A stretch of 32,077 nt of DNA from Pseudomonadota bacterium (GTDB lineage Bacteria; Pseudomonadota; Alphaproteobacteria; Rhizobiales; Devosiaceae), in assembly GCA_023431205.1 (NCBI GenBank), contig JAEYXQ010000031.1, positions 1 to 32,077 on the forward strand, in the 5' to 3' direction. The translations under genes and the position numbers were made by a program. Position 1 is the first letter of the stretch; the number at the start of each line of letters is the position of its first letter. The notes beneath the pieces are model-generated. The model did no database searches and was not told the origin of the DNA. It was given only the letters and a program-made list of their open reading frames with translations. Positions 1 to 8,501 of this stretch are shown here, piece by piece.

Positions 1-1840
1 TGTACCAGATGCGCACCACATGGGTGTCGGCCAGCGGCTCGCCCAACTGCAGGTAGAGCTGGGAGAAGCCGTAGGTCTGGATGGCGGCTTCAGTGGTCGG
101 CATGCCGCTGGCGGCATAGATGCGACGCTCGGCAATGGTGGATCGGGTGGCGCCGTTCGGTGCGGTGATGGTGAAGTGCCCCTGCTCGGCGGTGTAGTTC
201 GGGCCGCCGACAGCGTCGAAATCATCGAAGGCCACGACGTAGCCGGACAGTTCGGCCGTCTCGCCCGGGTTGAGCCGGGTCACGAGCTCGGTTTCCCAGG
301 CGCTCACCGACACGATCCCGAGCACGGTCACGCCGAGCCCGAAATGGGCGATGGCGGTGGACCAGGCCGAGCGCGGCAGCCCCTTGAGGCGCCGCCAGCT
401 TTCGCCGACCGGGATGCGGCCGAGGCGGCTGCGGTCGACGAGTTCGGCGATGGCGCCGAAGGCGACCCAGAAGCCGAGCAGCAGGCCGATGGGCGCGAGC
501 GAAATCGAGACCCCACCCAGCGCCGACACGAGGATGGTCACGAACAGGGTGAGCGCGGCCGCCCCGATCAGCCGCTGCGCGGCGGCGATCACGTCGGCCC
601 GCTTCCAAGCAAGGAACGGACCAAAGGGCAGCACCAGCAGCAGCGGCGCCATCAGCGCGGCGAAGGTGAGGTTGAAGAACGGGGCACCGACCGAGATGGT
701 GGTGCCGGCAAGCGCATCGAGCAGCAGGGGATAGAGCGTTCCGACCAGGATGGCACCAACGGCGGTGGCCAGAAACAGGTTGTTGAGGATCAGCGCCCCC
801 TCGCGGCTGACCGGGGCAAACAGCCCGCCCTGGCGGAGCGTTGCCGCGCGGAAGGCGAACAGCGCAAAGGCGCCGCCGATCAGCACCGCCAGCATCGACA
901 GGATCACGAGGCCGCGGGTGGGGTCGGTCGCAAAGGTATGGACCGAGGTCAGGATGCCGGAGCGGACGAGGAAGGTGCCCAGCAGCGACAGCGAGAAGGT
1001 GATGATGGCGAGCAGCACCGTCCAGATCTTGAGGGCGTTGCGCTTTTCCATGACCAGCGCGGAATGCAGCAGCGCCGTACCGGCCAGCCACGGCATGAAA
1101 CTGGCGTTTTCGACCGGGTCCCAGAACCACCAGCCGCCCCAGCCGAGTTCGTAGTAGGCCCAGTACGAGCCCATGGCGATGCCGAGGGTGAGGAAGGTCC
1201 AGCTGAGCAGGGTCCAGGGCCGCACCCAGCGCGCCCAGGCCTGATCGATGCGGCCTGAGATCAGTGCCGCAACGGCGAAGCTGAAGCAGATGGAGAAGCC
1301 GACATAGCCGGCATAGAGCAGCGGCGGGTGGATGGCGAGGCCGATATCCTGCAGCACCGGGTTGAGGTCGTTGCCTTCGAGCGGTGCCGGGACAAGCCGG
1401 GTGAATGGGTTCGAGGTGAAGAGGGTGAAGCCGGTGAACGCCGCGGTCAGCAGCGACTGAGTTGCCAGCACAAGGCTCAGCAGGTCCTGCGGCAGGCTGC
1501 GTCCGAACACGGCGACGAGGGCACCGAACAGCACCAGGATCAGAATCCACAGCACCATGGAGCCTTCGTGATTGCCCCACACACCGCTGATCTTGAAGAT
1601 CAGGGGCTTGAGCGAATGTGAGTGCTCGGCTGCCAACAGAAGGCTGAAATCGGAAACGACGAAGGCCTGGATCAGGGTGGCAAAGGCCACCGCCACCAGC
1701 ACGAACTGCAGCACGGCGCCCTGGCGCAGCACCATCGCCGGCTGCGTGCCGGAGCGGTGATACAGGTAGCCGCCCACCGCCGACACTGCGGCGATGGCAA
1801 AGGCCAGGACAAGGGCGAAGTGGCCGAGTTCGATGCTCAT
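1..1840 (-). CDS. ccmF: Cytochrome c heme lyase subunit CcmF (partial, C-terminus outside window)
   Basis: This large polytopic inner-membrane protein of the cytochrome c maturation (System I) pathway takes heme from CcmE and, with CcmH/CcmI, attaches it to apocytochrome CXXCH motifs in the periplasm. The frame opens at an ATG (1840) and stays open to the left edge, about 613 codons of a family that is normally about 650, so only the C-terminal tail is missing. Hydrophobic segments recur throughout. The tryptophan-rich WWD heme-handling motif GWGGWWFWDP lies around residues 233-242. The ORF follows ccmE on the same strand after a 165-bp gap that holds a dispersed palindromic repeat. The order ccmI-ccmE-ccmF matches the rhizobial cycHJK operon, and ccmH (cycL) is expected just outside the window. 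The family assignment is near certain. Confidence 0.95.
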   Translation of the reverse strand, partial: MSIELGHFALVLAFAIAAVSAVGGYLYHRSGTQPAMVLRQGAVLQFVLVAVAFATLIQAFVVSDFSLLLAAEHSHSLKPLIFKISGVWGNHEGSMVLWILILVLFGALVAVFGRSLPQDLLSLVLATQSLLTAAFTGFTLFTSNPFTRLVPAPLEGNDLNPVLQDIGLAIHPPLLYAGYVGFSICFSFAVAALISGRIDQAWARWVRPWTLLSWTFLTLGIAMGSYWAYYELGWGGWWFWDPVENASFMPWLAGTALLHSALVMEKRNALKIWTVLLAIITFSLSLLGTFLVRSGILTSVHTFATDPTRGLVILSMLAVLIGGAFALFAFRAATLRQGGLFAPVSREGALILNNLFLATAVGAILVGTLYPLLLDALAGTTISVGAPFFNLTFAALMAPLLLVLPFGPFLAWKRADVIAAAQRLIGAAALTLFVTILVSALGGVSISLAPIGLLLGFWVAFGAIAELVDRSRLGRIPVGESWRRLKGLPRSAWSTAIAHFGLGVTVLGIVSVSAWETELVTRLNPGETAELSGYVVAFDDFDAVGGPNYTAEQGHFTITAPNGATRSTIAERRIYAASGMPTTEAAIQTYGFSQLYLQLGEPLADTHVVRIWY

Positions 1841-1884
1841 GCGGCGATGCCTTCGTACTGCCGCAGGCGGTGGAGCGCGTTGCT

Positions 1885-1990
1885 CCACCCCACCCTCAAT
1901 CCCTCCCCATGATGGAGAGGGAGACCCAGGACCGATATGGCAGTGTTCATCGTCTCCCTCCCCTTTGTGGGGAGGGACCAAGGGTGGGGA
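1885..1990. repeat. Dispersed palindromic intergenic repeat, copy A
   Basis: This GC-rich element lies between ccmE and ccmF. Its right half (around 1943-1988) shares the segment GTGTTCATCGTCTCCCTCCC, followed by a TTGTGGGGAGGGA core and CAAGGGTGGGG, with the element at 17772-17878. Its left half carries CACCCTC-ATCCCTCCCCAT in both copies. Each half can fold on itself (CCCTCCCC paired with GGGGAGGG). It is non-coding. The presence of nearly the same mosaic in two distant intergenic gaps indicates a mobile or amplified repeat family. Confidence 0.75.
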
Positions 1991-2005
1991 TCCGCGTCCA
2001 AGACC

Positions 2006-2479
2006 TCACTGTCCCGCCTCCGGCCGCCATTCGCCCTGTGCCTTCAGCGCTTCGACGACTTCCTTGGGCACATAATTCTCGTCGTGCTTGGCGAGCACGT
2101 TGGTCGCTTCGAAGGTGCCGTCGCTGCCGATGCGTCCTTCGGCGACCACCCCCTGCCCTCCGCGGAACAGGTCCGGCAGGATGCCGGAATAGTGCGCCGC
2201 GACCTCGGCTCCGCCGTCGGTGATGACGAAGAAATTGCTCTCGCCCGAGCGGGTCCAGCTTCCGTCCTTGACCAGCCCGCCAAGCCGGATCGGTGTTCCG
2301 GGCTCCACTGCGCTGGCGGCGACTTCGCTGGGCGAATAGAAGAACACGATCTGGTCGCGGAGGGCGGTCAGCACCAGCGCTGCGGCCAGTGCGACGACCA
2401 GCAGGAGGCCGCCGATCACCGCGAGTCGCTTCTGCTTGCGGCTCCAGCCGCGGGAGCGGGGAGTGGCGGGTGCGGTCAT
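2006..2479 (-). CDS. ccmE: Cytochrome c maturation heme chaperone CcmE
   Basis: This 157-residue protein is a membrane-anchored periplasmic heme chaperone that binds heme covalently and delivers it to CcmF. A short basic cytoplasmic tail precedes one membrane segment at about residues 19-40, followed by the periplasmic OB-fold. The heme-binding histidine is H132 in the conserved stretch LAKHDENYVPKEV, with Y136 following as in the family. The start overlaps the stop of ccmI by four bases (ATGA), indicating translational coupling. Length and motif are typical and nothing appears damaged. Confidence 0.97.
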   Translation of the reverse strand: MTAPATPRSRGWSRKQKRLAVIGGLLLVVALAAALVLTALRDQIVFFYSPSEVAASAVEPGTPIRLGGLVKDGSWTRSGESNFFVITDGGAEVAAHYSGILPDLFRGGQGVVAEGRIGSDGTFEATNVLAKHDENYVPKEVVEALKAQGEWRPEAGQ

Positions 2480-3621
2480 TGCCCATTTTCCCTGAGTTCA
2501 AGGCCGGCACCAAGGGCCAGCGTGTCGAGTTCGCCGCGGTCGAAGGCCTGCGGGTAGGCCGCAACCGCGTCGTCATAGGCTGCCTGTGCGGCCTCGGTGT
2601 CACCGAGCACGATGTAGGACTGCACCAGTTGCGTCCACTCCTCCACCGTACCGCCGTCGCGAGCCAGGCGCTCGGCGAGACCAGACACCATGGCCCCAAT
2701 ATCCGGCGCCCCTTCGGCTGGCAGGCCGCGGTTCTCGGCCACGGCTAGGCCCTGCCGGGCGCCGGCGAGCCACGGCTCGGTGCCACCGGCAAGGGCGAGA
2801 ACTTCGCGCCAAAGGGCCTCTGCCTCTTCGAAGGCGCCGGTGCGGGTCAGTTCGGCGGCAAGATAAAGCCGCGAGGGCACATGCTGCGGATCGGCTGTGG
2901 CGGCCTCGCGCAGGAGGTCCATGGCTTCGGCAGAACCGGTGCCGTTGCTTTCGAGCAGCAGCGCTTCGGCAAGGCGGGTCTGGACGTCCGGGTTGGGGCC
3001 GCCGAGCGCCAGCACGCGGCGCCAGGCATTCACCGCGTCGCCGTAGCGGCCCATCTGGGTGTAGGCGGGGGCGATCACGGTCCAGCCGCGCAGATCGTCG
3101 GGATTGGCCTCTAGAGCCGCCTCAATCCGGGCGACCGCCTCGTCGAGGTCGAGATTGGGAGCGGTGAGTTCTCGCCGCTCGGCCAGCGGCTGGGCCGGCT
3201 GCTCCGGCGAGCCGAGCCAGCCATAGAGACCGAAGCTGATGGCCGTGATGAGGGCGAGGCCCAGCACGAGCTGCAGGCGCCCGAACGGAGGGCCACCCTT
3301 GCGCTCGCCGCGCTGGGTGCGGGTCCGGAGCATCTCGCGCGCCAGTTCACCGCGCGCCGCTTCCGCCTCGCGTTCCCCCAGCCGGCCGGCCGCGACATCG
3401 GCCTCGATACCGGCGAGCACCAGACGAAAATGACTGTTGGGATCGGCCGTTACGCCCGCGCTTGCGTTGACCGCGCGGGGACCGGCTGCGTAAAACAACG
3501 CAGCGCAGGCGATGGCGGTAACGGCAATGGCGACGAACCAGAACAGAATGGGCCTCGAACGCTGGGTGCCGAGGGGCGGCGAACTAGCGCCATCTATAAG
3601 CCGACCGTGGCGAAAAACCAC
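2476..3621 (-). CDS. ccmI: Cytochrome c biogenesis protein CcmI (CycH)
   Basis: CcmI is the TPR-containing apocytochrome c chaperone of the System I heme lyase complex. Two membrane segments are visible (ILFWFVAIAVTAIACAALF and, about 75 residues later, LQLVLGLALITAISFGLYG). A cytoplasmic loop separates them, and a periplasmic region with TPR-type helices follows (for example DLRGWTVIAPAYTQMGRYGDAV). The start is uncertain. Relatives usually begin MLFW, but here the aligned codons are ATT CTG TTC TGG, so initiation at ATT (3549) or CTG (3546) is possible. The nearest conventional in-frame start is GTG at 3621, used here. The codons between 3621 and 3550 (TTT, ATA, AGT, GCT) are unlike the GC-rich gene body, and a TATA-like box sits at 3595-3600, so the true start may be the internal one. 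It is the first gene of the ccmI-ccmE-ccmF operon and is divergent from the FAD gene at 3673. Confidence 0.9.
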   Translation of the reverse strand: MVFRHGRLIDGASSPPLGTQRSRPILFWFVAIAVTAIACAALFYAAGPRAVNASAGVTADPNSHFRLVLAGIEADVAAGRLGEREAEAARGELAREMLRTRTQRGERKGGPPFGRLQLVLGLALITAISFGLYGWLGSPEQPAQPLAERRELTAPNLDLDEAVARIEAALEANPDDLRGWTVIAPAYTQMGRYGDAVNAWRRVLALGGPNPDVQTRLAEALLLESNGTGSAEAMDLLREAATADPQHVPSRLYLAAELTRTGAFEEAEALWREVLALAGGTEPWLAGARQGLAVAENRGLPAEGAPDIGAMVSGLAERLARDGGTVEEWTQLVQSYIVLGDTEAAQAAYDDAVAAYPQAFDRGELDTLALGAGLELRENGQ

Positions 3622-3672
3622 AGCATTACGCACAGGTGAGGCGGACGCATTGCCACAGGGCAGACCCGGGGC

Positions 3673-4731
3673 ATGAGCGAGACCACGGTCGATTTCGCCA
3701 TCCTGGGTTCGACGCCCCAGGCCCGGTTGCTCGCCGGGCTGCTGGCCTCGGAGCACGGCCGCAAGGTCGCCCTGGCGGCGGAGACAGATGCTGCATACCG
3801 CTTGCCGCGCGGCCTCGACCTTTCTGCCGGTGCCATCACCCGACCCGAGACCTGGGCGCTGCTCGCAGGTCTCGTTCCCGAAGCGGTGAAACTCCTGTCC
3901 CGCATCGGTGGGCGCTCCGCCTGGAGCAGGACCGACCCGATCCTGTTCGCCGATCTCGCCGCCGCCGCCGAAGCCGTGTCGCATGTCCGGCACATGGCGA
4001 GCGCGTTCGGCATCGCGGCGGAGCGCGTACCCGCGGACCTGATCGGCCCCGGCCGCAACGCCATCTACCTGCGCGACTGCGTGGTGCTGCACCGGGCGCC
4101 GCTCGAAGCTGCGCTGGATGCCTGGCTGGACCGGCTCGGCGTCGTGCGGCTCACCGGCGCCGCCAGCACCCTCCCCGATGGCAGCTTCTCGGCGCCGGCG
4201 GGCGAAACCCATTGCCGCATCGCCCGGATGGTGCTGGCCGACGATACTGCCCTGCTGCGCCACCTGCCGGCAGATGCCTGGCCGTCGCTGCTGGTGCGGG
4301 AGGTCGGCAACACGCTCTTGCTCGAGCCCACGGCGCCCATGGCCGGGGTGGTCATGCAGCAGCTCGATTCCGGGCTGACGCTGCACCGGCAGCCACATGG
4401 CGGCCTGGTCGCGCTCGGGCCAGGCTACACCGACGATTTCTCGGGCCGGCTGGTCGCGTTGCTGGGTCGCGAGCGGGCGCCGCACCTCGCCGGACGCTCG
4501 CAATACGTCTCTGTCACCACCGCCGATGGCGCCCCGGCAGTCGGGCGCCTGAACGGGGCCGGAGCGGACATCCTGGCCGGCTTCGGGGTCACCGGCGCCT
4601 TTTTCGCACCGGCCATCGCGCGCGGGCTCTGCGGGCGCGCCTCGGCGGCCGAAGAAAGCTGGTTTGCGGATCGCCTGGTCGGCCGCAGCGCCGCTGCGTC
4701 CGTTGCCACCGAATTCCGAGGCGCAGCGTGA
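3673..4731 (+). CDS. Degenerate DAO-type FAD-dependent oxidoreductase (sarcosine oxidase beta-like)
   Basis: This 352-residue protein resembles the D-amino-acid-oxidase/sarcosine oxidase beta family. The C-terminal region GFGVTGAFFAPAIARGLC matches the family's FAD-binding end (G..G...APAIA), and the overall length fits. The N-terminal dinucleotide-binding loop is not a normal GxGxxG: it reads ILGSTPQARLLAGLLA at about residues 10-25, so FAD binding may be altered or lost. Its stop overlaps the GTG start of the next gene by four bases, so the two are made together, as beta and alpha subunits of heteromeric sarcosine oxidases, octopine oxidases and HCN synthase are. The gene diverges from ccmI. 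The substrate cannot be told from sequence. Confidence 0.7.
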   Translation: MSETTVDFAILGSTPQARLLAGLLASEHGRKVALAAETDAAYRLPRGLDLSAGAITRPETWALLAGLVPEAVKLLSRIGGRSAWSRTDPILFADLAAAAEAVSHVRHMASAFGIAAERVPADLIGPGRNAIYLRDCVVLHRAPLEAALDAWLDRLGVVRLTGAASTLPDGSFSAPAGETHCRIARMVLADDTALLRHLPADAWPSLLVREVGNTLLLEPTAPMAGVVMQQLDSGLTLHRQPHGGLVALGPGYTDDFSGRLVALLGRERAPHLAGRSQYVSVTTADGAPAVGRLNGAGADILAGFGVTGAFFAPAIARGLCGRASAAEESWFADRLVGRSAAASVATEFRGAA

Positions 4732-6710
4732 AACGGCAACCGTTCCGCCTTGCCGCCGACACCGCTGGGCCCTTCCGGGGCACAGCGATCGACCGCAGCA
4801 AGCCGATCCGCTTCCGGCTCGACGGCCGCAGCATCGAGGGCTTTGCCGGGGACACCGTGCTCAGCGCCGCCCTGGCTGCCGGCATCGACACTCTCGGCAC
4901 CATCGACGGCAGTCCCCTGGCGCTGACGGCCCCGGTGGCTCCTGCCGTCCACCTGGCCGGATCCGCCGCCCCGCTGCCGATGGCCCGCACGCCTGCCGTC
5001 GATGGTGCCGAGTACCACACCGGTGGGCGCCGGCCGCTTCTGCGCGCCATACTCGGCAGCAGCAGCCTTCACCTCGACCAATACCCGACGAATGGCCCCG
5101 CCAATGCCGCTGATCTGCCGCACCGGGTCGGCCGTGCCGATCTGGTGGTGGTCGGCGCCGGTATCGCCGGTCTGTCCGCTGCGGTTGCCGGGGCCAAGGC
5201 TGGCCTGTCGGTGACCATCCTCGAGGCCCGTCCCGAGCCGGGTGGCCACGCCGTGCTGTTCGGTCGCCAGGAAGGCGAGGACCAGCCCGAAACCGCGACC
5301 GCCGCCCTGCTCGCGGACATCGCGAAAACCGAAGCCATCACCCTCATCACCGGCGCCGAAGTGTTCGCTGCACGCGCCGGGCTGGTGCAGGCCCATGCCG
5401 TCAGCCTCGCCGACGGCAGGCCCGAAGCGCATTGGCTCGACATCACCGCCCCGCGGGTCGTCCTTGCCACCGGCAGCCTCGAACGCCTACCCATCTTCGC
5501 CGGCAACCGCCTCCCCCGCGTCCGCGGCGCCCTCGAGTCGTTCGAACTGGGCTGGCGCTATGGCATCTGGCCGGGCCGCGAAGCCGTCGTCGCGACGGTG
5601 AGCAGCGTCGCCTACCGCCTCGCCATGCTGGCGGCAGATGCGGGTGTTCGAGTCAGCCGGGTGCTCGATACGCGCGCCGGTCCGGAGTCGCGCTTCATCG
5701 CCTTCTCCCGCGCCTATGGCATTACCCAGGCGCCCGGGACGCGCCTGGCATCGGCGTCCTACGCCAGCGGGCGGCTGCGCCTGCGCACCGAATTCGCCCT
5801 CGCCGGAGCTGCCGCGCCCAATGCCGACCTCGCCGCCGACAGCGTCGTCGCCTGCGGCGGCTGGCAGCCGGATCTGACCCTGTGGAGTGGTGCCGGTGGC
5901 GCCAGTCGCTGGCACGAGACCCAGCATCGGCTGGTACCCGGTGGCAGCCTCGAGGGCGTGGCGCTGGCCGGCAGCGCCGCCGGCTGGCTCAGCCTGACCG
6001 CCTGCGCCGCAAGCGGAGCGGCCGCCGTCGCCTTGCTGCTGGGGCGGCCCCGCCCGGAGGTCGAGGAACGCAGCATCGATCCGGTCTACGACACACCGGA
6101 TGACCCTACATCGATCGCCAGCACCGCCGGCGAAGCCACCTACCTGGCGGCAGAGCGCCACTTGTTCAGTCGACCGGTGAAGCCGTCCCGGCGCTGGCCG
6201 TGGCAGCGGCAGCTGGCCACCGACACCATCGCCGATACGCCGCAGCCACTGGATCTCGGCGTGGTTGCGGCTGGCGTGCAGCTCGGCCTGATCCCCGCCC
6301 GCAGTGCGGGAGCGGTGGCACAGGAGCGCACCGGTCTGGCGATGGCGCCGGCACGTCCTGCGGAGGCACCGCCCCCGCGTGCCCCGACGCTCCTGCCGGA
6401 TTATCTCGTGGGTCGCTTTGGCGGCCGCGGCCAGTTGTGGCTGGTCCGGCCAACGGAGGGACGCACTCTCGATCCCGGAGCCCTGATCCAGGTCAACTCC
6501 GACACGGTCGATCCGCTGGCAGCGATCGGCGTGGTGATCCGCCCGGTGCAGAACGGCGCCTTGGCCCTGCTGGATGGCGCGGCCGTCCGCCTCGGGACTA
6601 CGGTGATCCTGCGGGAAAGCACGCGCGTGGTGGCGCTGACCCTGGTCGCACCCTACGCCGATGGCGTGGATCTAGCTGCGGCGCTCGGCGGCAGCGCGGG
6701 CACGCCTTAG
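4728..6710 (+). CDS. Truncated sarcosine oxidase alpha-like FAD protein lacking Fe-S cysteines
   Basis: The start is the GTG overlapping the previous stop (GTGA), giving 660 residues. Residues about 25-60 (PIRFRLDGRSIEGFAGDTVL) have the shape of the N-terminal ferredoxin-like domain of sarcosine oxidase alpha and HcnA/OoxA proteins, but no cysteines follow, so no [2Fe-2S] cluster can form there. A full FAD Rossmann site follows: GAGIAG at residues 143-148 with the ribose-binding acid E166, and the later ATGSLERLP strand. After about residue 480 the protein carries a short divergent tail in place of the long aminomethyltransferase-like domain of alpha subunits, and the cysteine-rich BFD-type motif is also absent. 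It probably forms a complex with the upstream FAD protein. The substrate is unknown. Its 3' end overlaps the convergent gene by 39 bases. Confidence 0.75.
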   Translation: MKRQPFRLAADTAGPFRGTAIDRSKPIRFRLDGRSIEGFAGDTVLSAALAAGIDTLGTIDGSPLALTAPVAPAVHLAGSAAPLPMARTPAVDGAEYHTGGRRPLLRAILGSSSLHLDQYPTNGPANAADLPHRVGRADLVVVGAGIAGLSAAVAGAKAGLSVTILEARPEPGGHAVLFGRQEGEDQPETATAALLADIAKTEAITLITGAEVFAARAGLVQAHAVSLADGRPEAHWLDITAPRVVLATGSLERLPIFAGNRLPRVRGALESFELGWRYGIWPGREAVVATVSSVAYRLAMLAADAGVRVSRVLDTRAGPESRFIAFSRAYGITQAPGTRLASASYASGRLRLRTEFALAGAAAPNADLAADSVVACGGWQPDLTLWSGAGGASRWHETQHRLVPGGSLEGVALAGSAAGWLSLTACAASGAAAVALLLGRPRPEVEERSIDPVYDTPDDPTSIASTAGEATYLAAERHLFSRPVKPSRRWPWQRQLATDTIADTPQPLDLGVVAAGVQLGLIPARSAGAVAQERTGLAMAPARPAEAPPPRAPTLLPDYLVGRFGGRGQLWLVRPTEGRTLDPGALIQVNSDTVDPLAAIGVVIRPVQNGALALLDGAAVRLGTTVILRESTRVVALTLVAPYADGVDLAAALGGSAGTP

Positions 6711-7895
6711 CGTATCGGCATAGTCCGCGTTGAAGCGAACCTCGGCCATCTTGATGGCTGCATCCATCCTGCCGCCGACCTCCGGATCACCGGGCTGACG
6801 GCGCAGCAGGTCGAGATTGCGCTCGATGTGGGTTTCCAGCGCCTGACCGGTCTGGCTCCACGCCTGGTCGAAGGTGGCGTTGACGGCGAGGGAGTCGCGG
6901 CACTCGCGCACCGCGGCCATCAGGTACACCCCACCCATGGCGGACAGGATGGCACTGTTGTCGAGCCGATCGCTGCCCTCGCGGCCGCGCCGCATGGCCA
7001 TGTTGACGTCGGTCGCCACGGTCTTGAGCCGCGGCTCGATGCGTTCGGAAACCTGCCGCGTCAGCGATGACAGCGCCGCCGTCCAACGGCCGCCGCGCGT
7101 CAGTTCGACAAAGCCGGTAACGGCGCGCACCAATCGGTGGAAGCGGTCGAGGCCCCGGCAGGTGAGATCGATGTCCGCGAAAGGACCCATCGGCTTCATC
7201 AGGTGCAACTGGTTGTGCGCCTGGGTCAGCAGGCCGTCGATGAGGGGCGCGAAGCCGGAGCGGATGATCGCCGCTTCGCTGGCATTGCCGCAGATCTTGA
7301 TGACGGCGAGCACCAGCCGGCTCGGATTTGTCACCTGCCCCGTGGCCGACAGGAACAACAGGCCGGCCAGCGCCGGGTCCTGCAAGGGCATGGACTGCAG
7401 CGCCGCGACCAACCCGGCTTCGTCTGAGATGGCGTTCACCGCCCGGCCGAAACCCTGGGCCTTGGCCAGCAAGGCACGATGGCGGAGGGCAGCAATCAGG
7501 GCTGGAAGCGCGGCGCGGGCTTCGTCGCTGCCAAGCACGGCGCGCAGCCGGCGCCCGGTATCGAAATCGGCTTCGGCGCGAGCCAGGTGGTCCTTCATGC
7601 GAACCAGCAGTTCCGCCGCCACGACCTCGACTTCTGCCGCAGTCAGGCTGCCATTGGCGGCCCGCTCGGCGGACAGGAGGTCCGGAGCGAGGTCCCGCAG
7701 CGTCCAGGTCCACGCAGCTTCGACATGCTCGCGCACCAGCGCGCCCGGAAGCGGGCTCGCCGGCAGTTCTTCGATGATCACGGGCTCAAGCAAGCCGGCA
7801 AAAGGCCGCGCCACCGGCGCAGCCCTGTGCGGGGCTGCAGGTTGTGGTGCGGCAGCAGTGGCAGGCTGTGATTTGGCTGCGGAGGGCATCAACAC
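6672..7895 (-). CDS. Unrecognised helical cytoplasmic protein, 407 residues
   Basis: I do not recognise a family. The first 35 or so residues are rich in Ala and Pro and look disordered. The remainder is predicted mostly alpha-helical, with many Arg/Ala/Leu heptad-like stretches and no membrane segment or signal peptide. The C-terminus is basic (RRARAAAERRS). The frame has consistently high third-position GC, which supports it being real rather than a shadow. A second Met at residue 3 could equally be the start. It converges on the upstream FAD gene with a 39-base overlap of coding ends. The lipoprotein gene at 7970-8443 lies upstream on the same strand, with a 74-bp gap that may hold its promoter. 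Confidence 0.75.
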   Translation of the reverse strand: MLMPSAAKSQPATAAAPQPAAPHRAAPVARPFAGLLEPVIIEELPASPLPGALVREHVEAAWTWTLRDLAPDLLSAERAANGSLTAAEVEVVAAELLVRMKDHLARAEADFDTGRRLRAVLGSDEARAALPALIAALRHRALLAKAQGFGRAVNAISDEAGLVAALQSMPLQDPALAGLLFLSATGQVTNPSRLVLAVIKICGNASEAAIIRSGFAPLIDGLLTQAHNQLHLMKPMGPFADIDLTCRGLDRFHRLVRAVTGFVELTRGGRWTAALSSLTRQVSERIEPRLKTVATDVNMAMRRGREGSDRLDNSAILSAMGGVYLMAAVRECRDSLAVNATFDQAWSQTGQALETHIERNLDLLRRQPGDPEVGGRMDAAIKMAEVRFNADYADTLRRARAAAERRS

Positions 7896-7969
7896 GCGCG
7901 GGGGTAAGGCAGACTACCCACCAACCCTATAGGCGGTTGGTAAACAATCCATATCTCCGCGCGCGGGGA

Positions 7970-8443
7970 TCAGGCAGTACCCGGGACAACCGCCCAGTTG
8001 CCGTTCTGCTCGCGGCAGGCGGTGCCCTTCTTCACATAGTCCTGGCCGTTGATCTTCACCGTATGGGTGAAGTCGCGGCAGTCGAGGTTGTTGACCCGAA
8101 CATAGGGGCCAACCGCCACCGAACCGGTCGTGCCCCGGTCGCCCGTCCACTGGCGCGGCGCACCCGGACGGCCGAACTGCAGGGCATAGAACTGGGCGGT
8201 GTTGGCTTCGCTCGAATCCTTGGCCGACATCAGGTTCAGCGCGGCGCTATCGACAAAACCCTGCGAGACGCTGGTGGTCAGCAGTGCCTGCTGGGTGGTC
8301 TGCGCCGGCGTCGGCACCACTGGCGCGGTCACGACGGGGGCAGTGACCACCGGTGCGGTCGCAACTCGGGTCGGCGCCGTGCTCGCACAAGCGGAGACTG
8401 CAAGGGCAAACAATGGGGTAGCAAGCAGGGCAATGCGATTCAT
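7970..8443 (-). CDS. Surface-antigen-like lipoprotein
   Basis: This is a 157-residue predicted lipoprotein. The chosen ATG (8443) gives a normal signal peptide with lipobox VSAC and lipidated C19; an upstream in-frame start at 8485 would add 14 residues and spoil the signal. A low-complexity linker with the repeated unit APVVT follows the cysteine. The C-terminal part, with a pair of cysteines in DCRDFTHTVKINGQDY and GTACREQNGNWAVV, resembles the 17-kDa/RT0821-type outer-membrane surface antigen C-terminal domain, in which a CR-[EDY]-x pattern and GxACRxxDGxW are typical. It is probably anchored in the outer membrane. It lies 58 bp downstream of feuQ and may be cotranscribed with it. Confidence 0.7.
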   Translation of the reverse strand: MNRIALLATPLFALAVSACASTAPTRVATAPVVTAPVVTAPVVPTPAQTTQQALLTTSVSQGFVDSAALNLMSAKDSSEANTAQFYALQFGRPGAPRQWTGDRGTTGSVAVGPYVRVNNLDCRDFTHTVKINGQDYVKKGTACREQNGNWAVVPGTA

Positions 8444-8501
8444 GAAAGCATCTCGTGTTCGGTCAAAAGGCGTGATCGGTGCCATTTACGGCGAAAGTGC
8501 G

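Noticed and set aside
222..1580. Minus-strand 452-codon frame within ccmF
   Set aside because: It is in a different frame from ccmF, is Arg/Pro/His-rich and lacks membrane segments; the ccmF frame is the coding one.
3622..4503. N-terminal extension of the ccmI frame up to 4503
   Set aside because: It runs antisense through the FAD gene at 3673 and has no similarity to CcmI; it is only an absence of stops in GC-rich DNA.
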